The notes under the pieces are model-generated. The model was not told the DNA's origin. It saw nothing but the letters and a program-made list of their open reading frames with translations, and searched no databases. Shown here piece after piece: positions 40,640-51,007 of a stretch of 64,000 bases of DNA. Made by a program: the position numbers and the translations under genes. The stretch is from NCBI GenBank assembly GCA_933822405.4, contig CAKOGP040001725.1:388645-452644 (forward strand), read 5' to 3'. Positions within the stretch are counted from its first letter, which is position 1, and each line of letters begins with the position of its first letter. This DNA is from Cylindrotheca closterium. Taxonomy: Eukaryota; Bacillariophyta; Bacillariophyceae; Bacillariales; Bacillariaceae.

Positions 40640-43124
40640 TCAGGCTTCTTCGACGAGGGTTTCATCGACGGTGTCGCCATCGAAGTGTTCTGGCTGCTCT
40701 CCTGCCCAGAGCGTCCATGATTGGACATATGTTGGTTTTCTCTTGTTGGAATGATTGGATAATCCAGCTAAAGCAACTTCCAAAGTCGCTTCGTCCCCTT
40801 CGCTCCGTGCGCTCCGGTCGTTTCTGGATTCGTCAGCAGTAACTTCGTCTCTAGATTCTCTCCCTGATTTTCCGAGACGACAATACGCGATGACACATGC
40901 AACGACGAGAACAATCCCCATTCCGAGAAGTGCCCACATCTTGGAAATGCGTAGTTCTGGTTCTTCATCCGGTGCTGGGATGATTTCAGCGGAACTAACG
41001 GCGGACGACGTAGTGGGGTCAGAACAGTCGCATCCTCTGGATTGTGCTGACTGTGCAAGGGATCGACATGCCAAAGGAGTTGCATAGAAATTTCTGTATT
41101 GAGCGTCCAGAAACGCGCAAGAAACTTCGTTACCGGAAGAGAATATAGCATTCTGAGATGGATCTGCCAAGGTCCCGCTGAAGCAGACGCCAGGACAGTA
41201 CACGCCAATGTCTTCCTCGTCTGTTGGCGCTGAGGTTGGGACTAGCGTATCGCTTTTTGTTGGAGCCTCCGACATTGTTGGTGTCATGGATGGATATGAT
41301 GATGGATGTGCGGAAGGTCCCGTAGATGCTGTAACTGTGGGCGATTGAGATGGTCGCAATGAAGGGCTGAATGACGGGGCAACCGAAGCAGTGTCGGTTG
41401 GCGATTCTGTAGGACCCATAGACGGTCTTGCGGATGGGCCTGCTGATGGTACAATTGTCGGTGTCGAGGAAGGCATCAGACCGCTCTCTGAAAAGATGAC
41501 GGTTTCTTGTTTTCCAAACTTGCCATCCGAGCTATGAATGACAACACTATCGAACCAGAGTTGATACCATCCTGGTCCATACTGGCAACAAATACCATCC
41601 CCAAAGGAATCCGTAATGGTAAAGCTGTAGGTATCCGCAGGAAGACATTCTTGGACTTCAAGAAGTTGGTTGTTTGGGTACCTTCCACCTTGTAGTACGA
41701 TTTCGTCGTTGCTGTCCTTGAGCTCCCAAATGACTTCATCTCCGACGTAGTCTGTCTGAATCACAAAGGTGAATTCATGAAGACCACGCTGGTCACATGG
41801 TGTTTCGGTAGGCGATGGGGTTGGCGCTACCGTTATTGTCGGCGCCAACGAAGGAGCAGTAGTCGGGCGCATGGTTGGAGCATCCGTGGGCTGTAGCAAT
41901 GGACATATCCTTGTGGTCTTGTCCTTGTTGAATTCGAATTTGGTCCAGCCGAGTTTTGGAACATTACCTTCTGGGAGATCAAGAGAATATCTCTTGTCGG
42001 GTGTAAATGCAAATGATTCAACTTGGCCAGAGGAAGGATGGGAGAAATCGAGACAAGGCTTGGCATTCGCGCTTGGGTTCACAAGAGCATCTTTGACCGA
42101 TTGTCCAGGACATCTCAAAAAGACAAATGATCGGACACTGTTTCCCAATCCAATCAGAGTTCCATCAAAACTCATTTCAGCGTTTGTCCAAGTGAACTTC
42201 ATGAAATGGTCTGAGCCGTTCCGTTGATAACTGTCGTAGTTGGTGATACCAATGGATCGAACGGAATGCTGTCGTGTGGAACCATTAAAGTTGGGGGCCC
42301 ATACGCTGGCAGGTATCCGGAATAGTCGATTTTTGGATCTTTCGTTTCCCTTGTCCCATTTGGTGGCTAAGTATATATCTGCAGGTTATTGAATCATGAT
42401 CAATGATAGGTGAGAATTGTAATATGAAAACACGAGGAACTAGATCAAGTACAGTAGGTAACAAGAAAACAATAAGTTTCGTACCTCCAATTTCAGCACC
42501 ACCTCCCCAACCAGTGTGATCCAGAAACATAGCTTCGCAATCCGCATTATTGGTTGGAGAGGAAGAATGTCGATAGTCGAATTGTAGCCTTGATGTCCTG
42601 CTTCTTGGGATTTGGTCGTTGTCCCGGTACTCATTTATTCGAGGCTCTTTGATTTTCAAAATTTGATAATTGTTTCGCCCTTCACGGCCACCTGTTTGTC
42701 GGGCCTTGTTGTCACCAGCATCCATAACATATAAGCAACTGTCGTTGACGCCGCTTTTCCCACATGATCCAATCGTCAAAGATTCCCAATCTCTGTTTGG
42801 AAAGAACCCTTTGTCAAGCCTGAGTGTCCTTAATCTTCGACCGTTTCCGGAATCAAAGATTCCTATCCGAGCATCGCCACCACCATCACTGACGGCATAG
42901 AATATTGGATTGCCATTTACTTTTTGCGTTGGTGAAAAGGCAATTCCACTAACCTCCTTAAAGTCTGGACCATTTGGGTCATTGCTTTCCAATCGGGCCG
43001 TGGTGTAGGCATTCTGGACCACAGGACACATCGGTGGTTGAGCCTTGGAAGGTTCCAGGAGCAGTGCCAGTAGGATGGAGGCACAAAGTATTAGACGTCG
43101 TTTCATCATTCTCTGTATTGGCAT
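40640..43124 (-). CDS. Secreted-ectodomain type I membrane protein with PT-rich stalk, paralogue 2
   Basis: A 792-aa protein from exons 43124-42485 and 42378-40640, with the phase 1 intron at the same codon (GG/DIYLATKWDKGN) as paralogue 1. A signal peptide of about 28 residues ends near SKA-QPP. The ectodomain repeats the DFKEVSGIAFSPTQ, IFYAVSDGGGDARIGIFD and DWESLTIGSCGKS blocks almost word for word. A PTxxPS stalk is present both before and after the second folded region (ELKDSNDEIVLQGGRY). A cysteine-rich block (YCPGVCF to GCDCS) precedes the membrane helix at about 690-710. The cytoplasmic tail is short and lacks the three LPxxRVK repeats of paralogue 1. The final tail sequence YVQSWTLW matches FVQSWQLA there, a likely conserved intracellular motif. 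Confidence 0.75.
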
Positions 43125-44415
43125 TCTATTTTGTGTGTGTGTTCTGTTTTATGTGATGAATCAGAAGTCCGATGGTATGACTGTAATCCAGGATCAAGCT
43201 GATGGTATTGGCCATCACTTTCTCATTTGTGTGTGACAAATCGGTAATCTCAGGAAATTTCCTCGGTAGCATTTTTTCCAGCCCTAACATTAAATGTTAC
43301 CGTACTGTCCCATCCGTTGAATCCCCCACCCGCTCGCTGATTAAGAGCCGGCAGTTATTCGTGGGTTTGGTATTATATGTGTTCGTTCATACTGGTGGCG
43401 CTAACTTTCACGTCCAGCACGTGCATGCGTGTTGCATCCTACGATTCTGTGGCGAACTTCTGATTACATAAGCGAAGCGAAGACTTGTGGAGTATCAATG
43501 AGAATTGTTGGATGACTTTTGATATCCATGTTCTTTGGCTTCTTGTTGTTTGTTCCTTTGCATGGGAGCTTTGCTTCTTATCAAATTATAATGGCTTGCT
43601 TCGATGCAGTAACTAGTAAGTGTATTTTCCTTCCCCTATCATTGACAAGCAAATCGTGACCTTGGATTTGCTACTTGTTGAATCTTTCGTTTTAGAGATG
43701 AAGCCAATCGCGATGGACGACCAGTCATACGCTCCACTGACATTTTTCTTGTTTAAAATCTGGCGAGACAATGATGGCGAATTAAAAACATCTTTGCCAC
43801 TAAAACCACCATCTACATTTTCTTTTCTTCCATTTGCGATTGGAGTCTCATGCATGCATGTGCAATATTATGTGTAATGGAACAGGCTGTGTGGGACAAA
43901 GCAGCAGCGATCAATCCAAGTAAGACTGACTGGCTCCTCACTCATCAATACTCATCTTGCCTTGTTAGGTTTATACAATATCATCAGACCAACCAACAGC
44001 AGCCCACCAAGAAATTTCGTCCTAATTTTTTAAAAGCATTGGTGATCTGGGCCACATACCGGTACCAGGTTCCGCAGAAAGCACAACATACTGTAGTCTT
44101 TTGATAGTCATCTCTAAATTTTGGAGCGGGGTCCCTTCGATATGAAAGCCCCCCCCCCCTCATTTCAAAATTAGAATAGATACAACTCAGAACTGGATGG
44201 AACAATTCGACCCAATTGTAGGATGGACCCACAGACACCGATTGAGATTGAGATTCAGATACGAAAGTTGAAGGATCCAAGTGCAAGATACGTTTGTCAA
44301 GTTCAACCAAGTTCAACCAAGTTCAACCAAGTTCAACATCTGGTTTTCACCACCCCACACGACAACACAAACCCGTCAACGACAGTACATTACAGTTCCA
44401 ACCCAACAATCGAAA
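43125..44415. other. Divergent intergenic stretch with repeats near the FCP start
   Basis: About 1.3 kb. A poly-C run lies at 44148-44160. Four tandem copies of the 10-bp unit AGTTCAACCA lie at about 44299-44337, 80 bp before the FCP start codon and so probably in its 5' UTR or core promoter. No gene supported. Confidence 0.5.
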
Positions 44416-45009
44416 ATGAAGACTGCCATCCTTGCCTCCCTTGTCGCCACAGCCGCTGCCTTTGCTCCTGCCAAGCAAGCTGCCCAAACTAGTAGCTCTC
44501 TTTCTGCGTTCCAAAACGAGATTGGTGCCCAAATGCCTCTTGGATTCTTTGATCCTCTTGGCCTCGTTCAAGATGGAGACAAGGCTAACTTTGACAGATT
44601 GCGTGAAGTTGAGGTTCGTCACGGACGATGCGCCATGCTTGCCGTCGTTGGTTGGTTGACCACTGCCGCCGGTGTCCGCCTTCCAGGTATGGAGGAAGTC
44701 GGTGCTGGCTTCAAGGCCCTAGACATGAGCGGCCTTTCCACTGAAGTCAAGGGAACTCTTCCTTTGACTTTGGGAACTGTCTTCCTTTTGACAGTTGCCA
44801 TGAACGACCAAGACGGAACCTCTGAATTTCCAGGTGACTACCGCAACGGATTTGTCGACTTTGGATGGGACAAGCAGTCCGATTCTTGGAAGGAAAGAAA
44901 GCGTGCCATTGAATTGAACAATGGACGTGCCGCGCAAATGGGAATCTTGGGCATCATGGTTCACGAGCAACTCGGAAACTTGGCCTCAATTGGCCTTCCC
45001 CAACCTTAA
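44416..45009 (+). CDS. Fucoxanthin-chlorophyll a/c-binding protein
   Basis: A 197-aa light-harvesting antenna protein of the plastid thylakoid. The bipartite presequence is clear: a signal peptide (ILASLVATAAA), then the A-F-AP cleavage motif at about 14-18, then a short transit stretch. Helix 1 carries LREVEVRHGRCAMLAVVGW (about 62-80) and helix 3 carries KRAIELNNGRAAQMGILGI (about 161-179), both with the E-x-x-N/H-x-R chlorophyll-ligand pattern. A middle hydrophobic helix (LPLTLGTVFLLTVAM) lies between them. Length is normal for the Lhcf/Lhcr families; the GFFDPLG start is typical. Intronless. Expect light-regulated transcription, though I see no diagnostic element. Confidence 0.95.
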   Translation: MKTAILASLVATAAAFAPAKQAAQTSSSLSAFQNEIGAQMPLGFFDPLGLVQDGDKANFDRLREVEVRHGRCAMLAVVGWLTTAAGVRLPGMEEVGAGFKALDMSGLSTEVKGTLPLTLGTVFLLTVAMNDQDGTSEFPGDYRNGFVDFGWDKQSDSWKERKRAIELNNGRAAQMGILGIMVHEQLGNLASIGLPQP

Positions 45010-47430
45010 GTTTGTACAGCTTTTCACATCTCCTTTTTTTCTCCTAAGCAAAAAATAGAACAGTATTATAGTTTTGACTTATTACATTTGGATTTCCAAC
45101 TTTCAGTGTGATTGCGATAGATGATGCTCTCGTCATCTTGGTGGAATGAATCAAACAATCAATCATTCGAAAACGCTGCACTGGTCATTTGATCGATACC
45201 TTCATATCATTTTTGCAAGTTATGTGGCAGCAAGAAATTAATAGATGTCAGCTGCGAATTTATAAAAGCGGTCACCACTACTAGGACCAAGGTTGATTGC
45301 AAAAGTGTATTTTGCCTTTCTATTTGATTTCCACAATCAAAACGGGCTTGTCAACAAAGCAGCCTTGGGTATAGCCATCCAATATCGTTTCCAGCTGAAC
45401 GAAATCGACAAAACTTCGCAAACTCTGCAGCCAATACAGAACAGGTCCAGGTCCACCCCCATCTTCTAATGTTATGTTGATTGTCAAATTCCTCCCACCA
45501 GATTGACAGTGACTCGCTCTTTTGAGACTCCGGAAAATTAGCCACATATCAAGCTACTGTACTAATTGCCATTCGCATTACTTCTGTTGTTCTTTTCGGC
45601 CATCTAGATTGTCACGGATAAGGATAAATGTGTCTCAGATCGATCCCAATGAAGTGTTGCATTCAATGAAAAGTTTTCGGATGTTCATCTGAGAATAGTT
45701 TCTTGTCGCCAGCAAGGAGTGACGCTTTCAGAGCGCCAGGTAGGTAGAAAGCTCTGTGGAGAGCACATTCAACTTTCTAGTCGCCGCCACGATCTAGGTA
45801 TGCAGGAATTGAAAGCAGTGCGGCGTGGTTCGTGAGCACCTTCACTCTGTCTCGATTTCACGGAAGTGCCTCCCATATCGATAGCGTCAACCATCTGATG
45901 GTCCCTGCCTGTTGCCTGGATTACTCGAACAAGTCTGTGCTGCTGTGCTGCTCAGCTGCTCAGATGGGGACTTGAGCCGAAAGTCTATGTATGACATGCG
46001 CGCTTTCAATCTGCCTCGATTCATGGAAGTTTCCTCCAGAATCTGATGATCCTACTGCTGGTGCATGCAATCCCCGAAAAAGTCTTTGTCACTTGAATTG
46101 CAGGTACCAGCAGTCGCACCAGGCCGAAGTATCCCGAACGGCTGGTATATTATATTTGCGAATGAACCTGTTATCACTGTTATTGCAATGGCAGATATTA
46201 TATTTACCGAGCGAGAGGGTGTTCATTGACTGACTAACGCGCATCGGACCCGCTTTCAGCCCGCTTCTTCAAGCGACAGAAGACTGATGATTCTCCGACA
46301 TACCGGTAGGTGACAGGCAATGCCATACAGTATAAGCTTCGCCTGCAAAACCCATCGTCATTGGATGGTGAAGAATGAATCAATCAATCTTTGACATTGG
46401 GAAGAAGAAATGGGACCAGTTCCCATGAAACAGAAACTAAAACCGGAATGGTCTTGGCAGGACCGCATTGTCGTCTCCCTCCTCTTTGCGATTTTAGTGG
46501 TCCTGCCTTTTCATTGTTTCTCGAATCCTCTAGCCCCATATGTCAGCAGGACCCCAGCACTTTTAACGGCTCCTCTTGCATCGTGTTGGGGAATTTAGGT
46601 GGGTGATGGTCCCCCTCGCAAAATTCTCCCACCACAAAATTCTCTTCGCAAAATGGAGACGGTAAGAACCCATGGGAGCAGTTATGACTGCGGTTATGAT
46701 GGCAAAGTAGGTTCATAACCTGATACCAGGATTTTCTTTCTTTTGATTGGTTGATCTGATCCACCAAATGATCAACACTTTTGAGCCACATTTTGTGGAC
46801 TACTGTAGCTAGCGCCGATACGTTCTGTCCACCGCCCATTAGAGACCAGAAACATTCAGTTCTACCAATAATGATCATAAAAGCCTTCTGTTTTTATATC
46901 ATCCAGCAATAGAAATTTTTCTTGGAACGCCATGGGCATCTATCTACATGGCGATTAAAAAATCCACTCCCGATCACATGCTGTACGTAGTGCGTGCGTG
47001 TGGTGTCGTATTGTTGCTTGTCTACTAGTATGAGTACTCTACCTATTGTAATGGTCTAGTACCAAGTTGAAAGTACCGTACACAGTAGGTACCAGGCAGC
47101 TTCTCAGCCAGAAGATAAGACATATCACTTGCAGTTATTTATTATGATAAATGCACCGTGGCGGGCAGTCATTGTTGTTTCTGTCACACTGCATGATACG
47201 GTACAATAGATAGTACTATACTGGTACACGTACAGAGCTACTACGATAGTTCTATGTTTGAACCATGGACATGATTTTAGGGGCAATAATGGGGGAATAC
47301 GCAATCTGGGAAGAATCAATCATAGTATCGCACGACAGAACAGGATACTATGATTACGTACACGAAGCATCATGTATCGTATGGGGGCACTATCATCCAG
47401 AAGTGCTCATTACAGGAACGCGGGAAACGG
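45010..47430. other. Gene-poor stretch
   Basis: About 2.4 kb with no supported gene. A minus-strand frame at 45547-45320 (75 codons, ending GCFVDKPVLIVEIK) has some protein-like character but no match that I recognise. A plus-strand frame at 46410-46598 has one hydrophobic segment. Both could be fragments or chance. Confidence 0.35.
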
Positions 47431-48690
47431 AGCAGCTGATCGGCTACCTGATCGGCTACCTGATCGGCTACCTGATCGGCTACCTGATCAGCTACTACAG
47501 TATCTGCTTGTCTGATAAGCTGTCTGGTACAGCACGAATAATATATAAGAATCCAAGAACACGATAGTAAGAGGAGGTAAGAGGAGCCCGGCCGGTAATC
47601 CAAAATGGGAACAAATCTCGGCGGAACGGGGACACGTCTTGAGTCTTGGAACTGTCACTTTTCATGAACCATTTCTGTTGAAGAATCAATCGCGCATTTT
47701 TAGTAAAAGTCGGATGGCCGGTGACTCTAGAAACAATTTCTTTAGCTATCTGTCTGTCTGATCAGCTACCTGCTTGGTGTCTGGTGATGGTGGTGAGCAG
47801 GGTGGTGAGCTCAATGATACGGATGACACGATACGACACGATACGACATGATATGACGGAGTGCACAACCAGGTATTTGTGCGATCAAGATCGCCTGGCT
47901 TTTTCGGACTGATTACTGTCTGATCAGAGACCTGATCAGCTGTCTGATCGGTTTTTTACTTGTCTGATCGGTTGATTACTTTTATCTGATGAGCTCCCTC
48001 TTCTTAAAACGTATCATTCGACTTTTCTTCCCACTTACAGCTATTAGGTTTCTCGAAACAAAGAATGATTCGATCGTAGCGGGAGTGTCTGTTAAAACGC
48101 GAACCAAACCAGCTTCGATATGAGGCATTGGTCGATGTGTGATCAAAAAGTTGGTTTGAATGAGCTATCGGAGCAGTGAACAGTCCGTTCAATCTTTCTG
48201 ATCAGACAGCTGATCAGCTATCTGCCTGACGTCTGGTGATACCAGATCCTTTACCCAATGATACGGATGACACGATCGGCATCATACGGCAATTATACTG
48301 CAGAGTCCACCAAGAACCAGGTACTGGCAGGTACTGGTGGTGCGATCTAGAGGATCAGGTGACGTTACCAGGTGTCTGATCAACTGATCCGATGGTGTCT
48401 GATCAGCTATCTGATCGATTATTTGTTGTCTGATGAGCTGTCTGGTTTTTTTAAAAAGCGTATCATTCGACGTTTCTTCCCACGCCAATCTTCCAGAATC
48501 AATGAATCGAACGCATCATGATTCCTTGTCACTGTAGCTGCCTCCTCCAGGTTTCGAAACGAGGGATGAGACGATGTGCGATCAAAAAGTATGTCTAGAT
48601 TCAGCTGACTGATCAGTGCACACTTTAGATCAGCTGTATGATATCTGTCTGATCAGACGGCTGATCAGCTATCTGCTCCTCACTGTATGA
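47431..48690. repeat. Degenerate tandem repeat region built on TGATCAG/TGATCGG
   Basis: At 47436-47490 a 12-bp unit TGATCGGCTACC is repeated about four times. From about 47750 to 48690 a larger unit of roughly 445 bp occurs about twice: AATGATACGGATGACACGAT at 47814 and 48255, CGTATCATTCGAC-TTTCTTCCCAC at 48009 and 48459, and GATGTG-GATCAAAAAGT at about 48134 and 48573. Both are studded with CTGATCAGCT palindromes. No coding function is apparent. Confidence 0.75.
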
Positions 48691-49370
48691 TGTGCGGGGA
48701 CAACTCTAATACGACATCTGGGTGGGGTCAAGCACAGAGGAGGTAAAGTTCAGGAAGTTGCCAAGAAGAATGTATAATTCTTTCTCAGTCGCTGGACCAA
48801 TACATACACAGTTGGACCCCACTAAGGTTGTCAACATACATAATATATGTCCTGTATCCATTTTGGGAGCTGGTTTGGAGTGCTTTAGTGCACAAGTGAT
48901 TCTAGGCTGTGATCTCTTCACGGTCGTGCCTGTGGCGCTGCAGCAGCTTCATGGCTTTCTGGCTGGCTGGCTGGGGACGATTCCTAGAACCTGATAGTAG
49001 ACTGTACGAGTACACCAAACATTGTAGTTCAAAAGTGTACAAAAATCTAGCATAAATACACATTGAAAATAGCGCAGATCGAAATAACGCGATGAGTACC
49101 TACTCACAACAAGGCCGTTTGTACCGTACTGTACCTGGTACAGGGTACCATCACCTAATGGGCAATGAAGTGTAGTCGAAGAAGTCAATACTCATTTCTC
49201 TCCCCCAGTGTTGATGCGGCCCCTAAAACCTCCAATGTTGGACAGACGGATGTTTGAGACTTGGATATTTTGATGATGCGGTTTACGATCGAAAATTGAA
49301 TCATTCAATAAGTTACCTTCGTTCATCTCTCCATTCGTGACATCAAAAACGCTTTCCCTCTACCATCACA
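48691..49370. other. Spacer before the quinone reductase gene
   Basis: About 680 bp with no supported gene; promoter side of the next gene. Confidence 0.35.
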
Positions 49371-50870
49371 ATGTTATTACTTTCCATTTGTCGAGGTAGA
49401 AGATGCTTGCTTCGAGTCTTATTCTGCTTGATTATCATGCAAACGCGACCAGTGGATGCTCTGTTGCAGTCCCATTCAACATCAAATAAGTCTTTGAGAA
49501 TCTCCCGTTCGTCGACATGCAGAAAACTACCAACACCACGAATGGCTCAAGTTGACAAGGGATTCAATCTTTTGGAGATTGCTTCAAAAGTGGTGCCGCA
49601 AGGACGAATTGTTCAAACGGCGAAGGAGTCGTGGAAATTTGTTTGGAAGGTACGAAGATTTGATTCATCAGTTTGTGTTGGATGGCAATCGAGACCTGTG
49701 GTTTTGTACAGTAGTATCTCATTGACTCGAAATTGCCTTTTTATTTTGTTTTATTCTATGATACAAATCAGCGAATGATGACCGAGCTGGCACCCCAAGA
49801 CAAAACTGGAAGCTACCAACGACCCAAGTATAGCTTTTCCAGAACCCTTGGAAGTAAGCAATTTCCGGTTGAAGCTGGGCGATACCATGTATATGTGGGG
49901 AATCCATGCCCGGTAAGTTGCTCGTATGGTGTTTGTATTGTACAGGGGATATCAATTCAATTTTTGCCAGGAGGCCTTCGATCGTGTTGTCTATCAGCAT
50001 CCACTCACATTCATTCATTCTTCGTCCATCGGCTCCCCGGACTTTCAGTGGTGTCATCGGGTGCGACTAGTGGCAAAGTTATTGAGTTTGGAAGCAGCAA
50101 AAGGCACCAATGGTAAACCACTCTTAGGAATGACCACGCTGGTGGATGATCCCATCAAGGCCAGTCGTGGTGGTTGGGTCTTTGCCACTCCGCCAAAGCA
50201 ACTGCCAGCAGTGAAGGATTTGCGTGAACTCTACGAGGCTCTAAATCCCGGTTTTCAAGGCCGGTGTACTGCGCCCCTCTTAGTAGATTGGAAGACACGT
50301 CAAATTGTCTCGAACGAATCCAGTGATATTGTGCGTATGTTGCCTCTTTTGCTGTCAGCCAACGACGACGACGACGAGCCGAATGAGAGTGCACTTGATT
50401 TGTATCCCTCTGATCTTGCTTCCAAGGTTGATGAAACCAACGAGTGGATCTATAGGCTGTTGAACAATGGAGTGTACCGATGTGGATTTAGCACGTCTCA
50501 AGAAGCCTACCAAAAGGCTTCTAAGGATGTTCTGAAAGGATTGGATCGGGCCGAAGCGATCTTGCAAGAACAAGATTTCATCTGCGGCGGCGAAGTGACC
50601 GAATCGGATATTTTCCTCCTTCCGACCATGTTGCGTTTCGATGGAGTATATAGTCCGCTATTTGGTGCTGGTGGCAAGCACCTGCGATTGCAATGTGACT
50701 ATCCTGCCATCTTTGCTTGGCTCAAGCGGTGCTGGCAGCTCGAGGGCACAAGGGAATCCATCGACATTGAAGACGCTTGTTCGTCTTATTACCGACAGTT
50801 GTTTCCTCTCAATCCAGGAGGAATCCTTCCCACCCCAGTCTCCGCGAAGTCATTGCGACTGGAAGAATAG
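49371..50870 (+). CDS. Glutathionyl-hydroquinone reductase (Xi-class GST)
   Basis: A 413-aa protein from exons 49371-49649, 49772-49912 and 50049-50870, both introns phase 0. Xi-class enzymes remove glutathione from glutathionyl-hydroquinones with a catalytic Cys in a CPW motif. Here FPVEAGRYHVYVGNPCPWCH is rebuilt across intron 2, which falls between Pro140 and Trp141; Cys139 is the predicted nucleophile. The usual next residues are AHR, here CHR, so a second cysteine (Cys142) makes a C-x-x-C pair. The C-terminal helical domain has VYRCGFSTSQEAYQKA, FICGGEVTESDIFLLPTMLR and FDGVYSPLF, all family hallmarks. The N-terminus is hydrophobic (LLRVLFCLIIMQTRPVDA) and likely directs it into the ER or plastid. 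Confidence 0.85.
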
Positions 50871-51007
50871 TTGCTCAATACAAAATAGTGCGCTAATGAT
50901 GAAGCTAATGTATAGTACTATATATTCTAACTAATGCTAAAGTTCCCTTGGGCTATGTGCGTTTGCCCAACCTATAACTTTGTTGTCCCCATCATGGTTC
51001 CCAAACT

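Noticed and set aside
43613..43877. Overlapping 80-85-codon frames on both strands
   Set aside because: Neither has coding-like composition or a known motif; mutual overlap makes both weak.
45320..45547. 75-codon minus-strand frame ending GCFVDKPVLIVEIK
   Set aside because: Somewhat protein-like, but without start context, domain or neighbours to support it; could be a small gene fragment.
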